This document shows positions 1 through 8,542 of a DNA stretch of 64,000 nucleotides, in pieces. Every line of letters starts with the position of its first letter. Within the stretch, counting starts at the first letter, position 1. The position numbers were made by a program, and so were the translations under genes. The notes under the pieces were generated by a model that did not search any database, was not told the DNA's origin, and saw only the letters and a program-made list of their open reading frames with translations. This DNA comes from Salinarimonas sp046292825 (lineage in GTDB: Bacteria > Pseudomonadota > Alphaproteobacteria > Rhizobiales > Beijerinckiaceae): the NCBI RefSeq assembly GCF_046292825.1, contig NZ_JBKBQG010000007.1:59704-123703 (forward strand), given 5' to 3'.

Positions 1-12
1 GTCGCTCCAGCC

Positions 13-1542
13 TCACGCGGCTTCCTCCCAAACGCCCGCCATCATCAGCCCGACGCTGCGCGCATCGGCGTCCTCCGCCCGGATCGGCCGCGACAGCCGG
101 CCCTTGACGATCGCCTGGATGCGGTCGGCGAGCGCGAGGACCTCGTCGAGATCCTCGGAGATCAGCAGGATCGCCGCCCCGCGCGCCCGCGCGGCGAGGA
201 GCTCGGAATGGACGGCGGCGATCGCGCCCTCGTCGAGGCCGCGGGTCGGCTGGTCGGCGACGACGAAACGCGGCTCGCGGGCGAGGTTGCGGCCGAGAAC
301 GAGCTTCTGCATGTTGCCGCCCGACAGGAGCCGCGTGCGGGTGTCGGGCGTCGCGCTGCGGATGTCGAAGCGCGCGATCAGGCTCTGCGCGAAGACGCGC
401 GCGGCGCCGCGGCGCACGAAACCGAGCCGCGAGAAGCCCGGCTCGTGGAGGCGCTCGAGCACCGCGTTCTCCCACACGCTCATCTCGCCGACGACGCCCT
501 CGGCGTGGCGATCCTCGGGGATGCGGCCGATTCCGGCGGCGACGAGGGCGGCGGGATCGAGGGCGCCCATGTCGCGCGCGCCCGTCTCGCCTTCGTCGAG
601 GGTGAGCCGCCCGGAGGTCGGCGCGGCGAGCCCGCTCACGATGCGCCCGAGCGCCGCCTGGCCGTTGCCCGAGACGCCGACGATGCCCAGGATCTCGCCC
701 GCGGCGATCTCGAAATCGACGTCGAGGAGACGCGTATGACCGCCCTCGACGAGCCCGACGCTCTCGCCGCGCACGACGATCGGCCCGACCGCGTGCGCGG
801 AGCGGCGCGGGCGCTCGACGCGCCGGCCGACCATCAGCTCGGCGAGCTCGGCCGCGCTCGTCTCGGCGGGACGCCGCTCGCCGACGACGCGCCCGCGGCG
901 CAGGACGACGACGCGGTCCGCCGCCGCCATCACCTCGCCGAGCTTGTGCGAGATGAAGACGAGCGAGAGCCCCTGCGCGGTCATGCCCCGCAGCGTCTCG
1001 AACAGGCGCTCCGCCTCCGGCCGCGCGAGAACGGCGGTCGGCTCGTCGAGGACGAGGATGCGCGCGTCGCGGTAGAGCGCCTTGAGGATCTCGACGCGCT
1101 GGCGCTCGCCCACCGACAGATCGCCGACGCGCGCCGCCGGATCGACCGGCAGACCGAAGCGCTCGGAGACGGCGAGAAGCTTCTTGCGGCCCTCCTCGCG
1201 GCGGCTCGAGACGCGCAGAAGCGGCTCCGAGCCGATCATCACGTTGTCGAGGACGGTGAGGTTGGCGGCGAGCGTGAAATGCTGATGCACCATGCCGATG
1301 CCGGCCTCGATCGCCGCGCGCGGACGCCCCGCCGGCAGCGGCGCGCCGTCGACGAGGACGCGGCCCTCGTCGGCGGTGTAATGGCCGAACAGGATGTTCA
1401 TCAGCGTGGTCTTGCCCGCGCCGTTCTCGCCGAGCAGCGCCAGGATCTCGCCGCGCCCGAGAGACAGGCTCACGTCCTCGTTGGCGACGAGGGAGCCGAA
1501 GCGTTTGGTGATGCGCTCGAGCGCGAGGACGGGGGTGCTCAC
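13..1542 (-). CDS. ABC transporter ATP-binding protein, BMP/nucleoside-type importer
   Basis: Energy-supplying subunit of an importer for nucleosides or related bases, on the inner face of the inner membrane. Two ABC domains in tandem. Domain 1 has Walker A GENGAGKT (residues 38-45), the MVHQHF stretch typical of the YufO/NupA group, signature LSVGE and Walker B LVLDEPT. Domain 2 has a relaxed P-loop (GVSGNGQ), signature LSGGN and Walker B VVADQPT, the usual asymmetry of RbsA/YufO-type fused ATPases. Length (509 residues) is normal. The start is a GTG whose GTGA overlaps the amidase stop by 4 bases, so translation is probably coupled. Permease genes would be expected next, beyond the left edge. 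The exact substrate is inferred from the family and neighbours. Confidence 0.9.
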   Translation of the reverse strand: MSTPVLALERITKRFGSLVANEDVSLSLGRGEILALLGENGAGKTTLMNILFGHYTADEGRVLVDGAPLPAGRPRAAIEAGIGMVHQHFTLAANLTVLDNVMIGSEPLLRVSSRREEGRKKLLAVSERFGLPVDPAARVGDLSVGERQRVEILKALYRDARILVLDEPTAVLARPEAERLFETLRGMTAQGLSLVFISHKLGEVMAAADRVVVLRRGRVVGERRPAETSAAELAELMVGRRVERPRRSAHAVGPIVVRGESVGLVEGGHTRLLDVDFEIAAGEILGIVGVSGNGQAALGRIVSGLAAPTSGRLTLDEGETGARDMGALDPAALVAAGIGRIPEDRHAEGVVGEMSVWENAVLERLHEPGFSRLGFVRRGAARVFAQSLIARFDIRSATPDTRTRLLSGGNMQKLVLGRNLAREPRFVVADQPTRGLDEGAIAAVHSELLAARARGAAILLISEDLDEVLALADRIQAIVKGRLSRPIRAEDADARSVGLMMAGVWEEAA

Positions 1543-2924
1543 GCGGGCAGCCCCGCGATCGGCCCGGGATAGCGGACGGGGGGCGCCGCGCCCGCGAGCC
1601 GCGCGGCGAGGGCGAGGAGCGCGCGGTCGCTGCCGTGCAGGCCCATCAGCTGCACGCTCGCCGGCAGGCCGTCCTCGCGCATGCCGAAGGGGAGGGCGAG
1701 CGCGGGCACGCCGGCGACGTTCGCGAGGGACACGCCCGGCGCGATCGCCTCCATCGCGGCGAAATGGGCCTGCGCGTCTTGCGCCTGCGGGTCGAGCCGG
1801 CCGATCCGGGGCGGTCCGTCGGCGAGGACGGGGGAGAGGATCACGTCCGTGTCCGAGAACAGGAGGGCCGTCCCATGCGCGATGCGCGCCGCCTCCCGCG
1901 CGAGCGCGAACAGGCGCGCCGCCGAGAGCTCCCGCCCGCTCCGCGCGATCGCCGCGGCGATCGGCGAGACGTCGTCCATCGCGATGCCGAGCGCGTCGAG
2001 CCCCTCGGCCGCCGCGATCGCGAGGATCGGATGCGCGACCGCGGCCGCGCGGTCGCAAAGCGCCACGAGGTCGTCGGGATCCGTCTCGCGCACGGTGCAG
2101 CCGAGATCGGCGAGCGCGGCGGCGGCGGCGCGCAGCGCGGCGGCATTCGCGGGAGAGGTCGTCGCGGGGACGTGCAGGCGCACCCGCGGGGCGGCGGGGA
2201 GCGTGCGGGCGAGAAGCTCGCCCTCGGGCCCCGCGACCGCGCCGGCGACCGCCGCAAAGGCCGTCGCGACGTCGCGCACCGAGCGGGCGAGGACGAGCTC
2301 GCCGACGAGGCCCATCAGGTGGTTCTCGAAGCCCGGGCCCATCGGGGTCGCGCCGCGGCTCGGCTTCATCCCGACGAGCCCGCAGCAGGCGGCGGGCACG
2401 CGCGTCGATCCGGCGCCGTCCGTCGCGTGCGCGATCGCGACGATCCCCGCCGCCACCGCCGCCGCCGCGCCGCCCGAGGAGCCGCCGGGGCTGAGGGCGG
2501 GGTCGAAGGGGTTGCGCGCGAGAGGCCCGCCCGGCGGCTCGGCGGTGAGCGCGAGGCCGAATTCCGGCGTCGTCGTGATCCCGAAGGTGACGAGGCCGGC
2601 TGCGTGCAGGCGGGCGAAGAAGGGCGTATCGCCGGTGGGATCCGGCAGCATCCGCCGCAGCGCCGGCGAGCCCGCGGCGGGGCACAGGCCGGCCGCGAAC
2701 GAGCCGAGATCCTTGGCGAGGAAAGGCACGCCGTGGAGGGGCCCGCGCGCGGCCTCCGGCAGGGCGTCGCGCGCCTGCGCCCCCGCGCGTCCGAGCGCCG
2801 GCTCGAGCCGGACGGTCGCGCCGAGATCGGCGCGCGCCCGCGCGGCCTCGAGCGCGGCCTCCATCGCGGCGGCCGCGCTCGTGCGCCCGTCCCGGATCGC
2901 CGCCGCGAGCGCCGTCGCGTCCAT
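1539..2924 (-). CDS. amidase signature (AS) family hydrolase
   Basis: Hydrolyses a carbon-nitrogen amide bond; the substrate is not readable from sequence. The Ser-cisSer-Lys triad of the amidase signature family is visible: Lys71 in FLAKDLGS, the cis-Ser at about 149 in GGSSGG (147-152), and the nucleophile Ser173 in GAGSTRVPA. At 461 residues it is normal for the family. It lies between the genes for a BMP-type binding protein and its ATPase, with a cytosine deaminase upstream, so it may act on a pyrimidine-, hydantoin- or urea-like compound brought in by that transporter (inference). No signal peptide is seen, so it should be cytoplasmic. It overlaps the ATPase gene by 4 bases. Confidence 0.85.
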   Translation of the reverse strand: MDATALAAAIRDGRTSAAAAMEAALEAARARADLGATVRLEPALGRAGAQARDALPEAARGPLHGVPFLAKDLGSFAAGLCPAAGSPALRRMLPDPTGDTPFFARLHAAGLVTFGITTTPEFGLALTAEPPGGPLARNPFDPALSPGGSSGGAAAAVAAGIVAIAHATDGAGSTRVPAACCGLVGMKPSRGATPMGPGFENHLMGLVGELVLARSVRDVATAFAAVAGAVAGPEGELLARTLPAAPRVRLHVPATTSPANAAALRAAAAALADLGCTVRETDPDDLVALCDRAAAVAHPILAIAAAEGLDALGIAMDDVSPIAAAIARSGRELSAARLFALAREAARIAHGTALLFSDTDVILSPVLADGPPRIGRLDPQAQDAQAHFAAMEAIAPGVSLANVAGVPALALPFGMREDGLPASVQLMGLHGSDRALLALAARLAGAAPPVRYPGPIAGLPA

Positions 2925-2951
2925 GCCCGTCCCCCGCCCGCGCGCCGCCGA

Positions 2952-3935
2952 TCAGGCCGGCTCGGTCGTCACGATCGGCACCTCGAAGGTGCCCGCCATG
3001 ATCTCGGCGCGGCGCGCCTCCATCGCCGGCAGCGCGTCCTCCGGCACCTGGCCGGCATCGAAGACGAGCTCGTTGCCGCCGTGCCGCATCAGGGAGAACT
3101 CGCTGTAATCTCGCCCGACCGGGTTGCCGGCACGGATGTCGGCGACGATCGCGTCGATCGTCGGGCGGTAGTTCCACACCGCGTTGGCGAAGACCGTTTC
3201 CGGATAGCGCGGGGTGTAGTCGAGGAGCGAGCCGATCGCCTTGACGCCGCGCTCCTGCGCCGCATCCGCCGTGCCGATGCGCTCGCCGAACAGGATGTCG
3301 GCGCCCGCGTCGATCTGCGCGATGCCGGCCTCCTTGGCGCGGGCCGGGTCGAACCAGGCGCCGATGAAGCCGTTCAGGAAGCGCGCGTCGGGCCGCACCT
3401 CGCGCACGCCGGCGCGATAGGCGTTGATGAGGAGGTTCACCTCCGGGATCGGGTAGCCGCCGACCGAGCCGAACACGCCCGTCTGCGACATCCGCCCGGC
3501 GAGCATGCCCGCGAGATAGGCGGATTCGTGGTTCTGCGTGCCGAACACGCCGAAATTCTCGCCTTCCGGCCCGCCGGAGGAGCCCATCAGGAAGGCGACG
3601 TCCGGATAATCGGCCGCGACGCGGCGCGCCTCGCGCTCCACCGCATAGCTCTCGCCCCAGACGAGGTCGACGCCCGATTCGGCGAATTCGCGCATCACGC
3701 GCGGGTAATCGGTCGCGGAGACGCCCTCGGAGAAGGTGTACTCGATCAGCCCGTCGGCAGCCGCCTGGCGCATCGCCTCGTGAATGCGCGAGTTCCAGGC
3801 GTTCTCGACGGGCGAGGCGTGGATGCCGGCGACCCGGACGGGCGTGTCGGCGCGCGCGGACCGGAACATCGCCGGCAGAACGAGGGTGGCGGCGGCGCCG
3901 ACGAGGACGTGGCGGCGGGTCGGGCGGATGCTCAT
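2952..3935 (-). CDS. BMP family ABC transporter substrate-binding protein
   Basis: Periplasmic binding protein of a nucleoside/purine-type ABC importer. I start at the ATG at 3933-3935 because it gives a clean Tat-like export signal (twin arginine in PTRRHVLVG, hydrophobic stretch, likely cleavage after SARA near residue 29) and has AGAGG about ten bases upstream; an in-frame ATG further upstream would bury this signal. The mature part has the Bmp/PnrA layout, including the sequence around residue 115 matching SSGGPEGENFGVFG and the later VFANAVWNY. 327 residues. First gene of the apparent operon binding protein-amidase-ATPase. The ligand is inferred to be a nucleoside or base, supported by the cytosine deaminase gene 100 bases upstream. 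Confidence 0.88.
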   Translation of the reverse strand: MSIRPTRRHVLVGAAATLVLPAMFRSARADTPVRVAGIHASPVENAWNSRIHEAMRQAAADGLIEYTFSEGVSATDYPRVMREFAESGVDLVWGESYAVEREARRVAADYPDVAFLMGSSGGPEGENFGVFGTQNHESAYLAGMLAGRMSQTGVFGSVGGYPIPEVNLLINAYRAGVREVRPDARFLNGFIGAWFDPARAKEAGIAQIDAGADILFGERIGTADAAQERGVKAIGSLLDYTPRYPETVFANAVWNYRPTIDAIVADIRAGNPVGRDYSEFSLMRHGGNELVFDAGQVPEDALPAMEARRAEIMAGTFEVPIVTTEPA

Positions 3936-4035
3936 GACTGGGCGACCTCTTCGAAAGGCACGGTACGGAAGGCTGCCGCGCATGACGCAGCGGCAGACCC
4001 CGCCACGCAAGACGGAGGCCACCCGCGCGGCCGTG

Positions 4036-5355
4036 TCAAGCGAGAGCCGGGCCTTCTTGTGGACGATCCTCCGCCGCGGGCGCGTAATCCGACAGAACGA
4101 TCGTCTGCGGGCGGCCGGGGAGGTCGAGCGCGATGGTGCGGGGCGCCTCCTGCGCGATCACCCGCCCGTCGTGCACCACCGCGAGGCGGTTCGCGCGCAG
4201 GCGGATCGCCTCGATCGGATCGCGCGCGTCGAGCACGACGAAGCGCGCCGGGCCCCCGACCCGCAGCGTCGGGTCCGGCAGGCCCATCGCGCGCGCGCCG
4301 TTCACGGTCACCGCGTCGAAGGCGAAGCGCATCGCCTCGCGCGAGGTCATCGGCACGGCGTGGATCGCCATGTGGGCGACGTCGAGCATGTCGGCGGAGC
4401 CGAGCGGGTACCAGGGGTCCATCGTGCAGTCCTGGCCGAGCGCGACGTTGATACCCGCCGCGCGCAGCTCGGGGATGCGGGTGAGCCCGCGCCGACGCGG
4501 ATAGGTATCGGCGCGGCCCTGGAGCGTGATGTTGATGAGCGGATTGGGGATCGCGTGCAGCCGCGCCTCGGCGATCAGCGGGATCAGCTTCGAGACGTAG
4601 TAATTGTCCATCGAGTGCATCGAGGTCAGGTGCGAGCCGGCCACCCGCCCCTCGAGGCCGTGGCGGATCGTCTGCGCGGCAAGCGTCTCGATATGGCGCG
4701 AGAGCGGGTCGTCGGTCTCGTCGCAATGCACGTCGACCATCAGCCCGCGCTCGGCGGCGATGGCGCAGATGCGGGCGAGGGATGCCGCGCCGTCCTCCAT
4801 CGTGCGCTCGAAATGCGGGATCGCGCCGACGACGTCGACCCCGAGATCGAGCGCCTCGATCAGCCCCGCCTCGCCGCGCTTGTGCCGATAGAGGCCGTCC
4901 TGCGGGAAGGCGACGAGCTGGAGGTCGATATAGGGCGCGACGCGCTTCCTCACCTCGAGGAGCGCGCGCACGGCGACGAGGCGCTCGTCGCAGACGTCGA
5001 CATGGGTGCGGATCGCGAGGAGCCCGCGCGCGACCGCCATGTCGCAATAACGCAGCGCCCGCTCCATCACCGCCTCCTCGGTGAGGTGCGGCTTCAGCTC
5101 GCCCCAGAGCGCGATCCCCTCGAGCAGCGTGCCCGAGCGGTTGAGGCGGGGCATGCCGAGCGAGAGCGTCGCGTCCATGTGGAAATGCGGATCGACGAAG
5201 GGCGGCGCCACGAGCCGGCCGCCCGCGTCGATCGTCCGCTCGGCCGCGCCCGCGATCTGCGGCGCGATCTCGACGATCCGCCCCTCGCGCACGGCGATCG
5301 AGACGGGGCCGGTGCCGTCCGGCAGGCGGGCATTCGTGACGAGGATCTGGTGCAT
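4036..5355 (-). CDS. codA: cytosine deaminase-like amidohydrolase
   Basis: Likely deaminates cytosine to uracil and ammonia for pyrimidine salvage. It follows E. coli CodA along most of its length: metal ligands His57 and His59 in PHFHMD, the RTHVDV strand near 116-121, VAFPQDG (148-154), VVGAIPHFE (175-183), His210 and Glu213 in HCDETDD, His242 in SHLTSMHS, and Asp309 in GQDCTMDPWYPLG, which matches the metal-binding Asp of CodA although the preceding residue is Gln rather than His. 439 residues, cytoplasmic. Same strand as the BMP-type importer genes and 100 bases upstream of them, so uptake and deamination are probably linked. A deaminase for a related base (creatinine, isocytosine) cannot be excluded. 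Confidence 0.85.
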   Translation of the reverse strand: MHQILVTNARLPDGTGPVSIAVREGRIVEIAPQIAGAAERTIDAGGRLVAPPFVDPHFHMDATLSLGMPRLNRSGTLLEGIALWGELKPHLTEEAVMERALRYCDMAVARGLLAIRTHVDVCDERLVAVRALLEVRKRVAPYIDLQLVAFPQDGLYRHKRGEAGLIEALDLGVDVVGAIPHFERTMEDGAASLARICAIAAERGLMVDVHCDETDDPLSRHIETLAAQTIRHGLEGRVAGSHLTSMHSMDNYYVSKLIPLIAEARLHAIPNPLINITLQGRADTYPRRRGLTRIPELRAAGINVALGQDCTMDPWYPLGSADMLDVAHMAIHAVPMTSREAMRFAFDAVTVNGARAMGLPDPTLRVGGPARFVVLDARDPIEAIRLRANRLAVVHDGRVIAQEAPRTIALDLPGRPQTIVLSDYAPAAEDRPQEGPALA

Positions 5356-5474
5356 GCGGGTCGGTCGCCTCGGTCTCGCCCGCTCGCCATTCGGGCGGGC
5401 GGCCGGAGATTAAGCGCGAAATCCCGCGCAGGTCGAGATGCACGCGCGAGACGCACGCGCGTGCCCCGCGCGGC

Positions 5475-6818
5475 TCACTCGGCGGCGACGCGCCGGCTCT
5501 TGGCGAGAACCCCGTGCAGGTCGTAGGCGTCGGCGCGCTCGATCGCGACCTCGACGACGTCGCCGGGCGCGATGCTCTTCGCGCGGGTGCGCACGAACAC
5601 GTTCCCGTCGATCTCCGGCGCGTCCCATTGCGAGCGGCCGACCGAGACGGTGGGGCCGACCTCGTCGATCATCACCGGGATCGTGCGCCCGACGCGCCGC
5701 GCCATCACGCGCTCGGAGATCTCGGCTTGCTTGGCCATGAAGCGATGCCAGCGCTCCTCCTTGACCTCGTCCGGCACCGCGCCCTCGATCGCATTGGCGG
5801 GGGCGCCGGCGACGGGCTCGTAGCGGAAGCAGCCGACGCGGGTGAGCTCGGCCTCGTCGAGCCAATCGAGCAGGAGCTCGAAATCGGCCTCGGTCTCGCC
5901 GGGGAAGCCGACGATGAAGGTCGAGCGGATGCCGAGATCGGGGCAGACGCGCTTCCAATCCTTGATGCGATCGAGCGTCTTCTCGACGTTGCCGGGCCGG
6001 CGCATGGCGCGCAGGACCTTCGGCGAGGCGTGCTGGAATGGGATGTCGAGATAAGGCAGCACCACCCCTTCGCTCATCAGCGGGATGATCTCGTCGACAT
6101 GCGGATAGGGATAGACGTAGTGCAGCCGCACCCAGACTCCGAGCGAGCCGAGCGCGCGGGACAGATCGAGGAAGCGCGTGCGCACCTCCTGGTCGCGCCA
6201 TTGCGAGGGCGCGTATTTGACGTCGACGCCGTAGGCCGAGGTGTCCTGCGAGATCACGAGGAGCTCGCGCACGCCCGCCTTCACGAGCTTCTCCGCCTCG
6301 CGCAGGACCTCGCCCGCCGGCCGCGAGACGAGATCGCCGCGCAGCTTGGGGATGATGCAGAACGAGCAGCGATTGTTGCAGCCTTCCGAGATCTTCAGAT
6401 AGGCATAGTGCCGCGGCGTGAGCTTGATGCCCTGCGGCGGCACGAGATCGACGAAGGGATCGTGCGCGGGCGGCGCCGCCTCGTTCACCGCGGAGACGAC
6501 GCTCTCGTAGGCTTGCGGGCCGGTGATCGCGAGGACATTGGGGAACTTGTCCCGGATCTGCTCGGGCTCGGCGCCCATGCAGCCCGTGACGATGACGCGC
6601 CCGTTCTCCGCCATCGCCTCGCCGATCGCCTCGAGCGATTCCGCCTTGGCGCTGTCGAGGAAGCCGCAGGTATTGACGATGACGAGATCCGCGCCCTCGT
6701 GCTCGCGGGTGAGCGCATAGCCCTGCGCGCGCAATTGCGTGATGATCCGCTCCGAATCGACGAGCGCCTTCGGGCAGCCGAGCGAAACGAAGGAGATCTT
6801 CGGGGCGGAAGCATTCAT
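5475..6818 (-). CDS. rimO: ribosomal protein S12 methylthiotransferase RimO
   Basis: Radical-SAM enzyme that adds a methylthio group to the conserved aspartate of ribosomal protein S12. The N-terminal MTTase domain has its three cluster cysteines (Cys15, Cys51, Cys80), the radical SAM domain has CNNRCSFC (Cys147, Cys151, Cys154), and a TRAM domain ends the protein. SLGCPKALVDSE and EGCNNRCSFCIIP separate RimO from MiaB. I start at the ATG at 6816-6818 because the family begins a few residues before SFVSLGC; longer in-frame starts would add an unconserved arginine-rich tail. 447 residues. It stands alone, with 119 bases between it and codA. Confidence 0.95.
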   Translation of the reverse strand: MNASAPKISFVSLGCPKALVDSERIITQLRAQGYALTREHEGADLVIVNTCGFLDSAKAESLEAIGEAMAENGRVIVTGCMGAEPEQIRDKFPNVLAITGPQAYESVVSAVNEAAPPAHDPFVDLVPPQGIKLTPRHYAYLKISEGCNNRCSFCIIPKLRGDLVSRPAGEVLREAEKLVKAGVRELLVISQDTSAYGVDVKYAPSQWRDQEVRTRFLDLSRALGSLGVWVRLHYVYPYPHVDEIIPLMSEGVVLPYLDIPFQHASPKVLRAMRRPGNVEKTLDRIKDWKRVCPDLGIRSTFIVGFPGETEADFELLLDWLDEAELTRVGCFRYEPVAGAPANAIEGAVPDEVKEERWHRFMAKQAEISERVMARRVGRTIPVMIDEVGPTVSVGRSQWDAPEIDGNVFVRTRAKSIAPGDVVEVAIERADAYDLHGVLAKSRRVAAE

Positions 6819-6952
6819 GGAGCGGGGTCCCGGAAGCCGCATGCGGCGCGGCGAAGCACGAGCCGCCGCGCGCGCTCTCGAGAGCGCGCGACGGGCGCCG
6901 CTCACATAAGCGAGATCGCACCCTTTTGCCAGAGGCGCCCGCGTCGCGCGGG

Positions 6953-6977
6953 GGAACCTCGGCTCCGCCCCGCCGTT
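6953..6977 (+). promoter_or_regulatory. EcfG-type general stress promoter
   Basis: GGAAC at 6953-6957 and CGTT at 6974-6977 are separated by exactly 16 bases, the spacing and sequence of promoters read by the alphaproteobacterial general stress sigma factor EcfG. The -10 element lies 23 bases before the ATG of the DUF2243 gene. Sequence match is direct; the use of the site is inferred. Confidence 0.5.
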
Positions 6978-7000
6978 CGCCGGGCGCGGGAGGGCGATCG

Positions 7001-7813
7001 ATGGCACAGGCACGGCAGACGGGGGATTCGCGCGCGGCCTGGTCGATCGGGACCGCCGGCGGGGTGATCGGCTTTGCGCTCGGCGGCTTCTTCGACGGGA
7101 TCCTGCTCCACCAGATCCTGCAATGGCACCATCTCTTGAGCGCGCTCGAGGGCGCGACCTTCCGCGACATCCGCGTCCAGATCCTCGCCGACGGGCTCTT
7201 CCACGCCGGCATGTACGGCGTCGCGCTCGTCGGCCTCGCGATGCTGTGGCGCCGCCGTCGCGCGCTCGGCCTGCCCGGCTCCGGCCGCGGGCTCGCGATC
7301 GGGCTCCTCGCCGGCTTCGGCTTGTGGGACGTCGTCGACGCGGTCGTCTTCCATTGGACGCTGCAGATCCACCGCATCCGCATGGACGTGGAGAACCCGC
7401 TCGCGTGGGATCTCGGCTGGCTAGCGCTCTTCGGCCTCGTGCCGCTCGGCCTCGCCTTCCTCCTCGCGCGCCGCTCCGGCCCCTGGCGCGACGCGCGGGC
7501 GTCCGGCGGCGCCGCGCTCGTCCTCGCGCTCGGGGTCGGCATCTCGGGCGCGATCGCCGCGCTGCCCCCGCGCGACGCGGTCTCCGACGCGCGGATCGTG
7601 ATATTCCGCGCCGGGCTCGACGATGCGGGCGTCCTCGCCGCGATCGCCGCCGCCGACGCCCACCTCCTCGACCGCCACCCGACCGGCGCCGTCTGGACGA
7701 TCGCCACGAGCGAGACGACCCGCCTCGCCACCCTCTACCGCCACGGCGCGTTGCTCGTGACGGGAGGGCCGCTGCCGGCGGGGTGTTTGGATTGGGTGCG
7801 GGTGGGGGGGTGA
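7001..7813 (+). CDS. DUF2243 family membrane protein
   Basis: Integral inner-membrane protein of unknown function. The DUF2243 pattern is clear: a first membrane segment with GFALGGFFDGILLHQILQWHH, a second after the HAGMYG motif, a third in the LAGFGLWDVVDAVVFHW region with conserved histidines, and the DLGWLALFG segment. The last 80 residues, with another hydrophobic stretch (about 165-190) and a non-membrane tail (AVSDARIVIFRAG, then a Cys near the end), look variable. 270 residues. I prefer the ATG at 7001 over in-frame starts further up, which would add a low-complexity tail. An EcfG-like promoter lies just upstream, suggesting stress control. Confidence 0.8.
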   Translation: MAQARQTGDSRAAWSIGTAGGVIGFALGGFFDGILLHQILQWHHLLSALEGATFRDIRVQILADGLFHAGMYGVALVGLAMLWRRRRALGLPGSGRGLAIGLLAGFGLWDVVDAVVFHWTLQIHRIRMDVENPLAWDLGWLALFGLVPLGLAFLLARRSGPWRDARASGGAALVLALGVGISGAIAALPPRDAVSDARIVIFRAGLDDAGVLAAIAAADAHLLDRHPTGAVWTIATSETTRLATLYRHGALLVTGGPLPAGCLDWVRVGG

Positions 7814-7839
7814 GGGGAGCGCGTCGTCAAGTCAGACGC

Positions 7840-8090
7840 GCTTGCCGCGACGAGCCGCCTGGTCGGCGGCATCGGGAGCGTGCTCCGCACGCGTCTTCCT
7901 GTGCTGGGTCCCCTTCCCCTGCGCACGCTACGCGTGCTCCGGCTAGGTATGGCACGTAGAGGGCTTCAAGGGTGTCATCCCCGGCCGGAGCGCCGAAGGC
8001 GCGCAGGGGAAGGGGACCCAGCACGGGAAGACGCTTGCGTAGCAAGCTGTTGCGGCGGCGACTTGCCGCCTGGTCTCGGGCATCAGGCGC
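7840..8090. repeat. palindromic repeat family B, two half copies in swapped order
   Basis: Fills most of the 351-base gap between the convergent DUF2243 and ubiK genes. Bases 7840-7955 match the middle and right arm of the family B element (ending TATGGCAC), and 7972-8090 match its left arm and middle (starting GTGTCATCCCCGG). The order is therefore right half then left half, the reverse of the complete copies at 50664-50858 and 51247-51440. The two arms can still pair with each other. I see no gene here. Confidence 0.8.
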
Positions 8091-8164
8091 GCCTTAGGCG
8101 CTGAGCCGCAGACGCTGCCGTGCCCGACATCGACGCCCCGCTCGAGCGCCTCGGCGCGTGTGCC

Positions 8165-8428
8165 TCACCCCTTCTTCCCCTCCATCGCCGCCACCCGCTT
8201 CTCCAGCGCGTCCACGCGCGCGGCGAGCTTTTCGGCGTCGTCGCGGGCGGCGATGGCCATTTCGCGGACGGCTTCGTGCTCCTCGCGAGAGACGACGTCC
8301 ATGTCCTTGATCAGGCGCTCGAATTGGGCGCGGACGATGGCTTCGACCTCGCGGCGCACGCCGCCTGCGGCCCCGGCGGCCTCGGAGAACAGGCGGGACA
8401 TCTCGTCGAACAGGCGGTTCTCTCGCAT
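8165..8428 (-). CDS. ubiK: UbiK-like accessory factor (BMFP family)
   Basis: Small coiled-coil protein that in enterobacteria assists aerobic ubiquinone biosynthesis by holding the Ubi complex and lipids together. The 87-residue protein has the family layout: an amphipathic N-terminal helix (LFDEMSRLFSEAAGAA), a conserved FERLIKDMDVVSREE block in the middle, then a heptad-repeat coiled coil (KLAARVDALEKRVAAME) up to the end. Length is typical. The name is assigned by family; function in this organism is inference. Stands alone between the palindrome region and the SDR gene. Confidence 0.8.
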   Translation of the reverse strand: MRENRLFDEMSRLFSEAAGAAGGVRREVEAIVRAQFERLIKDMDVVSREEHEAVREMAIAARDDAEKLAARVDALEKRVAAMEGKKG

Positions 8429-8542
8429 ACCTTCTTCCCTTCATCGAACGCCGACGCCCGCGCGGGCGTCCGCGGCGGAGAATGGGGATGCGGGCGCGCG
8501 AGCGCAACGGCTCTCTTCGCCGCTTGCCGCCTCGCCGCCGGC

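Noticed and set aside
13..3177. Single 1,054-residue frame on the minus strand
   Set aside because: Only the last 509 codons resemble a protein (the ATPase); the rest overlaps the amidase in the wrong frame.
1635..4451. Very long plus-strand frames opposite the amidase, BMP and codA genes
   Set aside because: Arg/His-rich shadow frames caused by high GC; no domain and antisense to well-supported genes.
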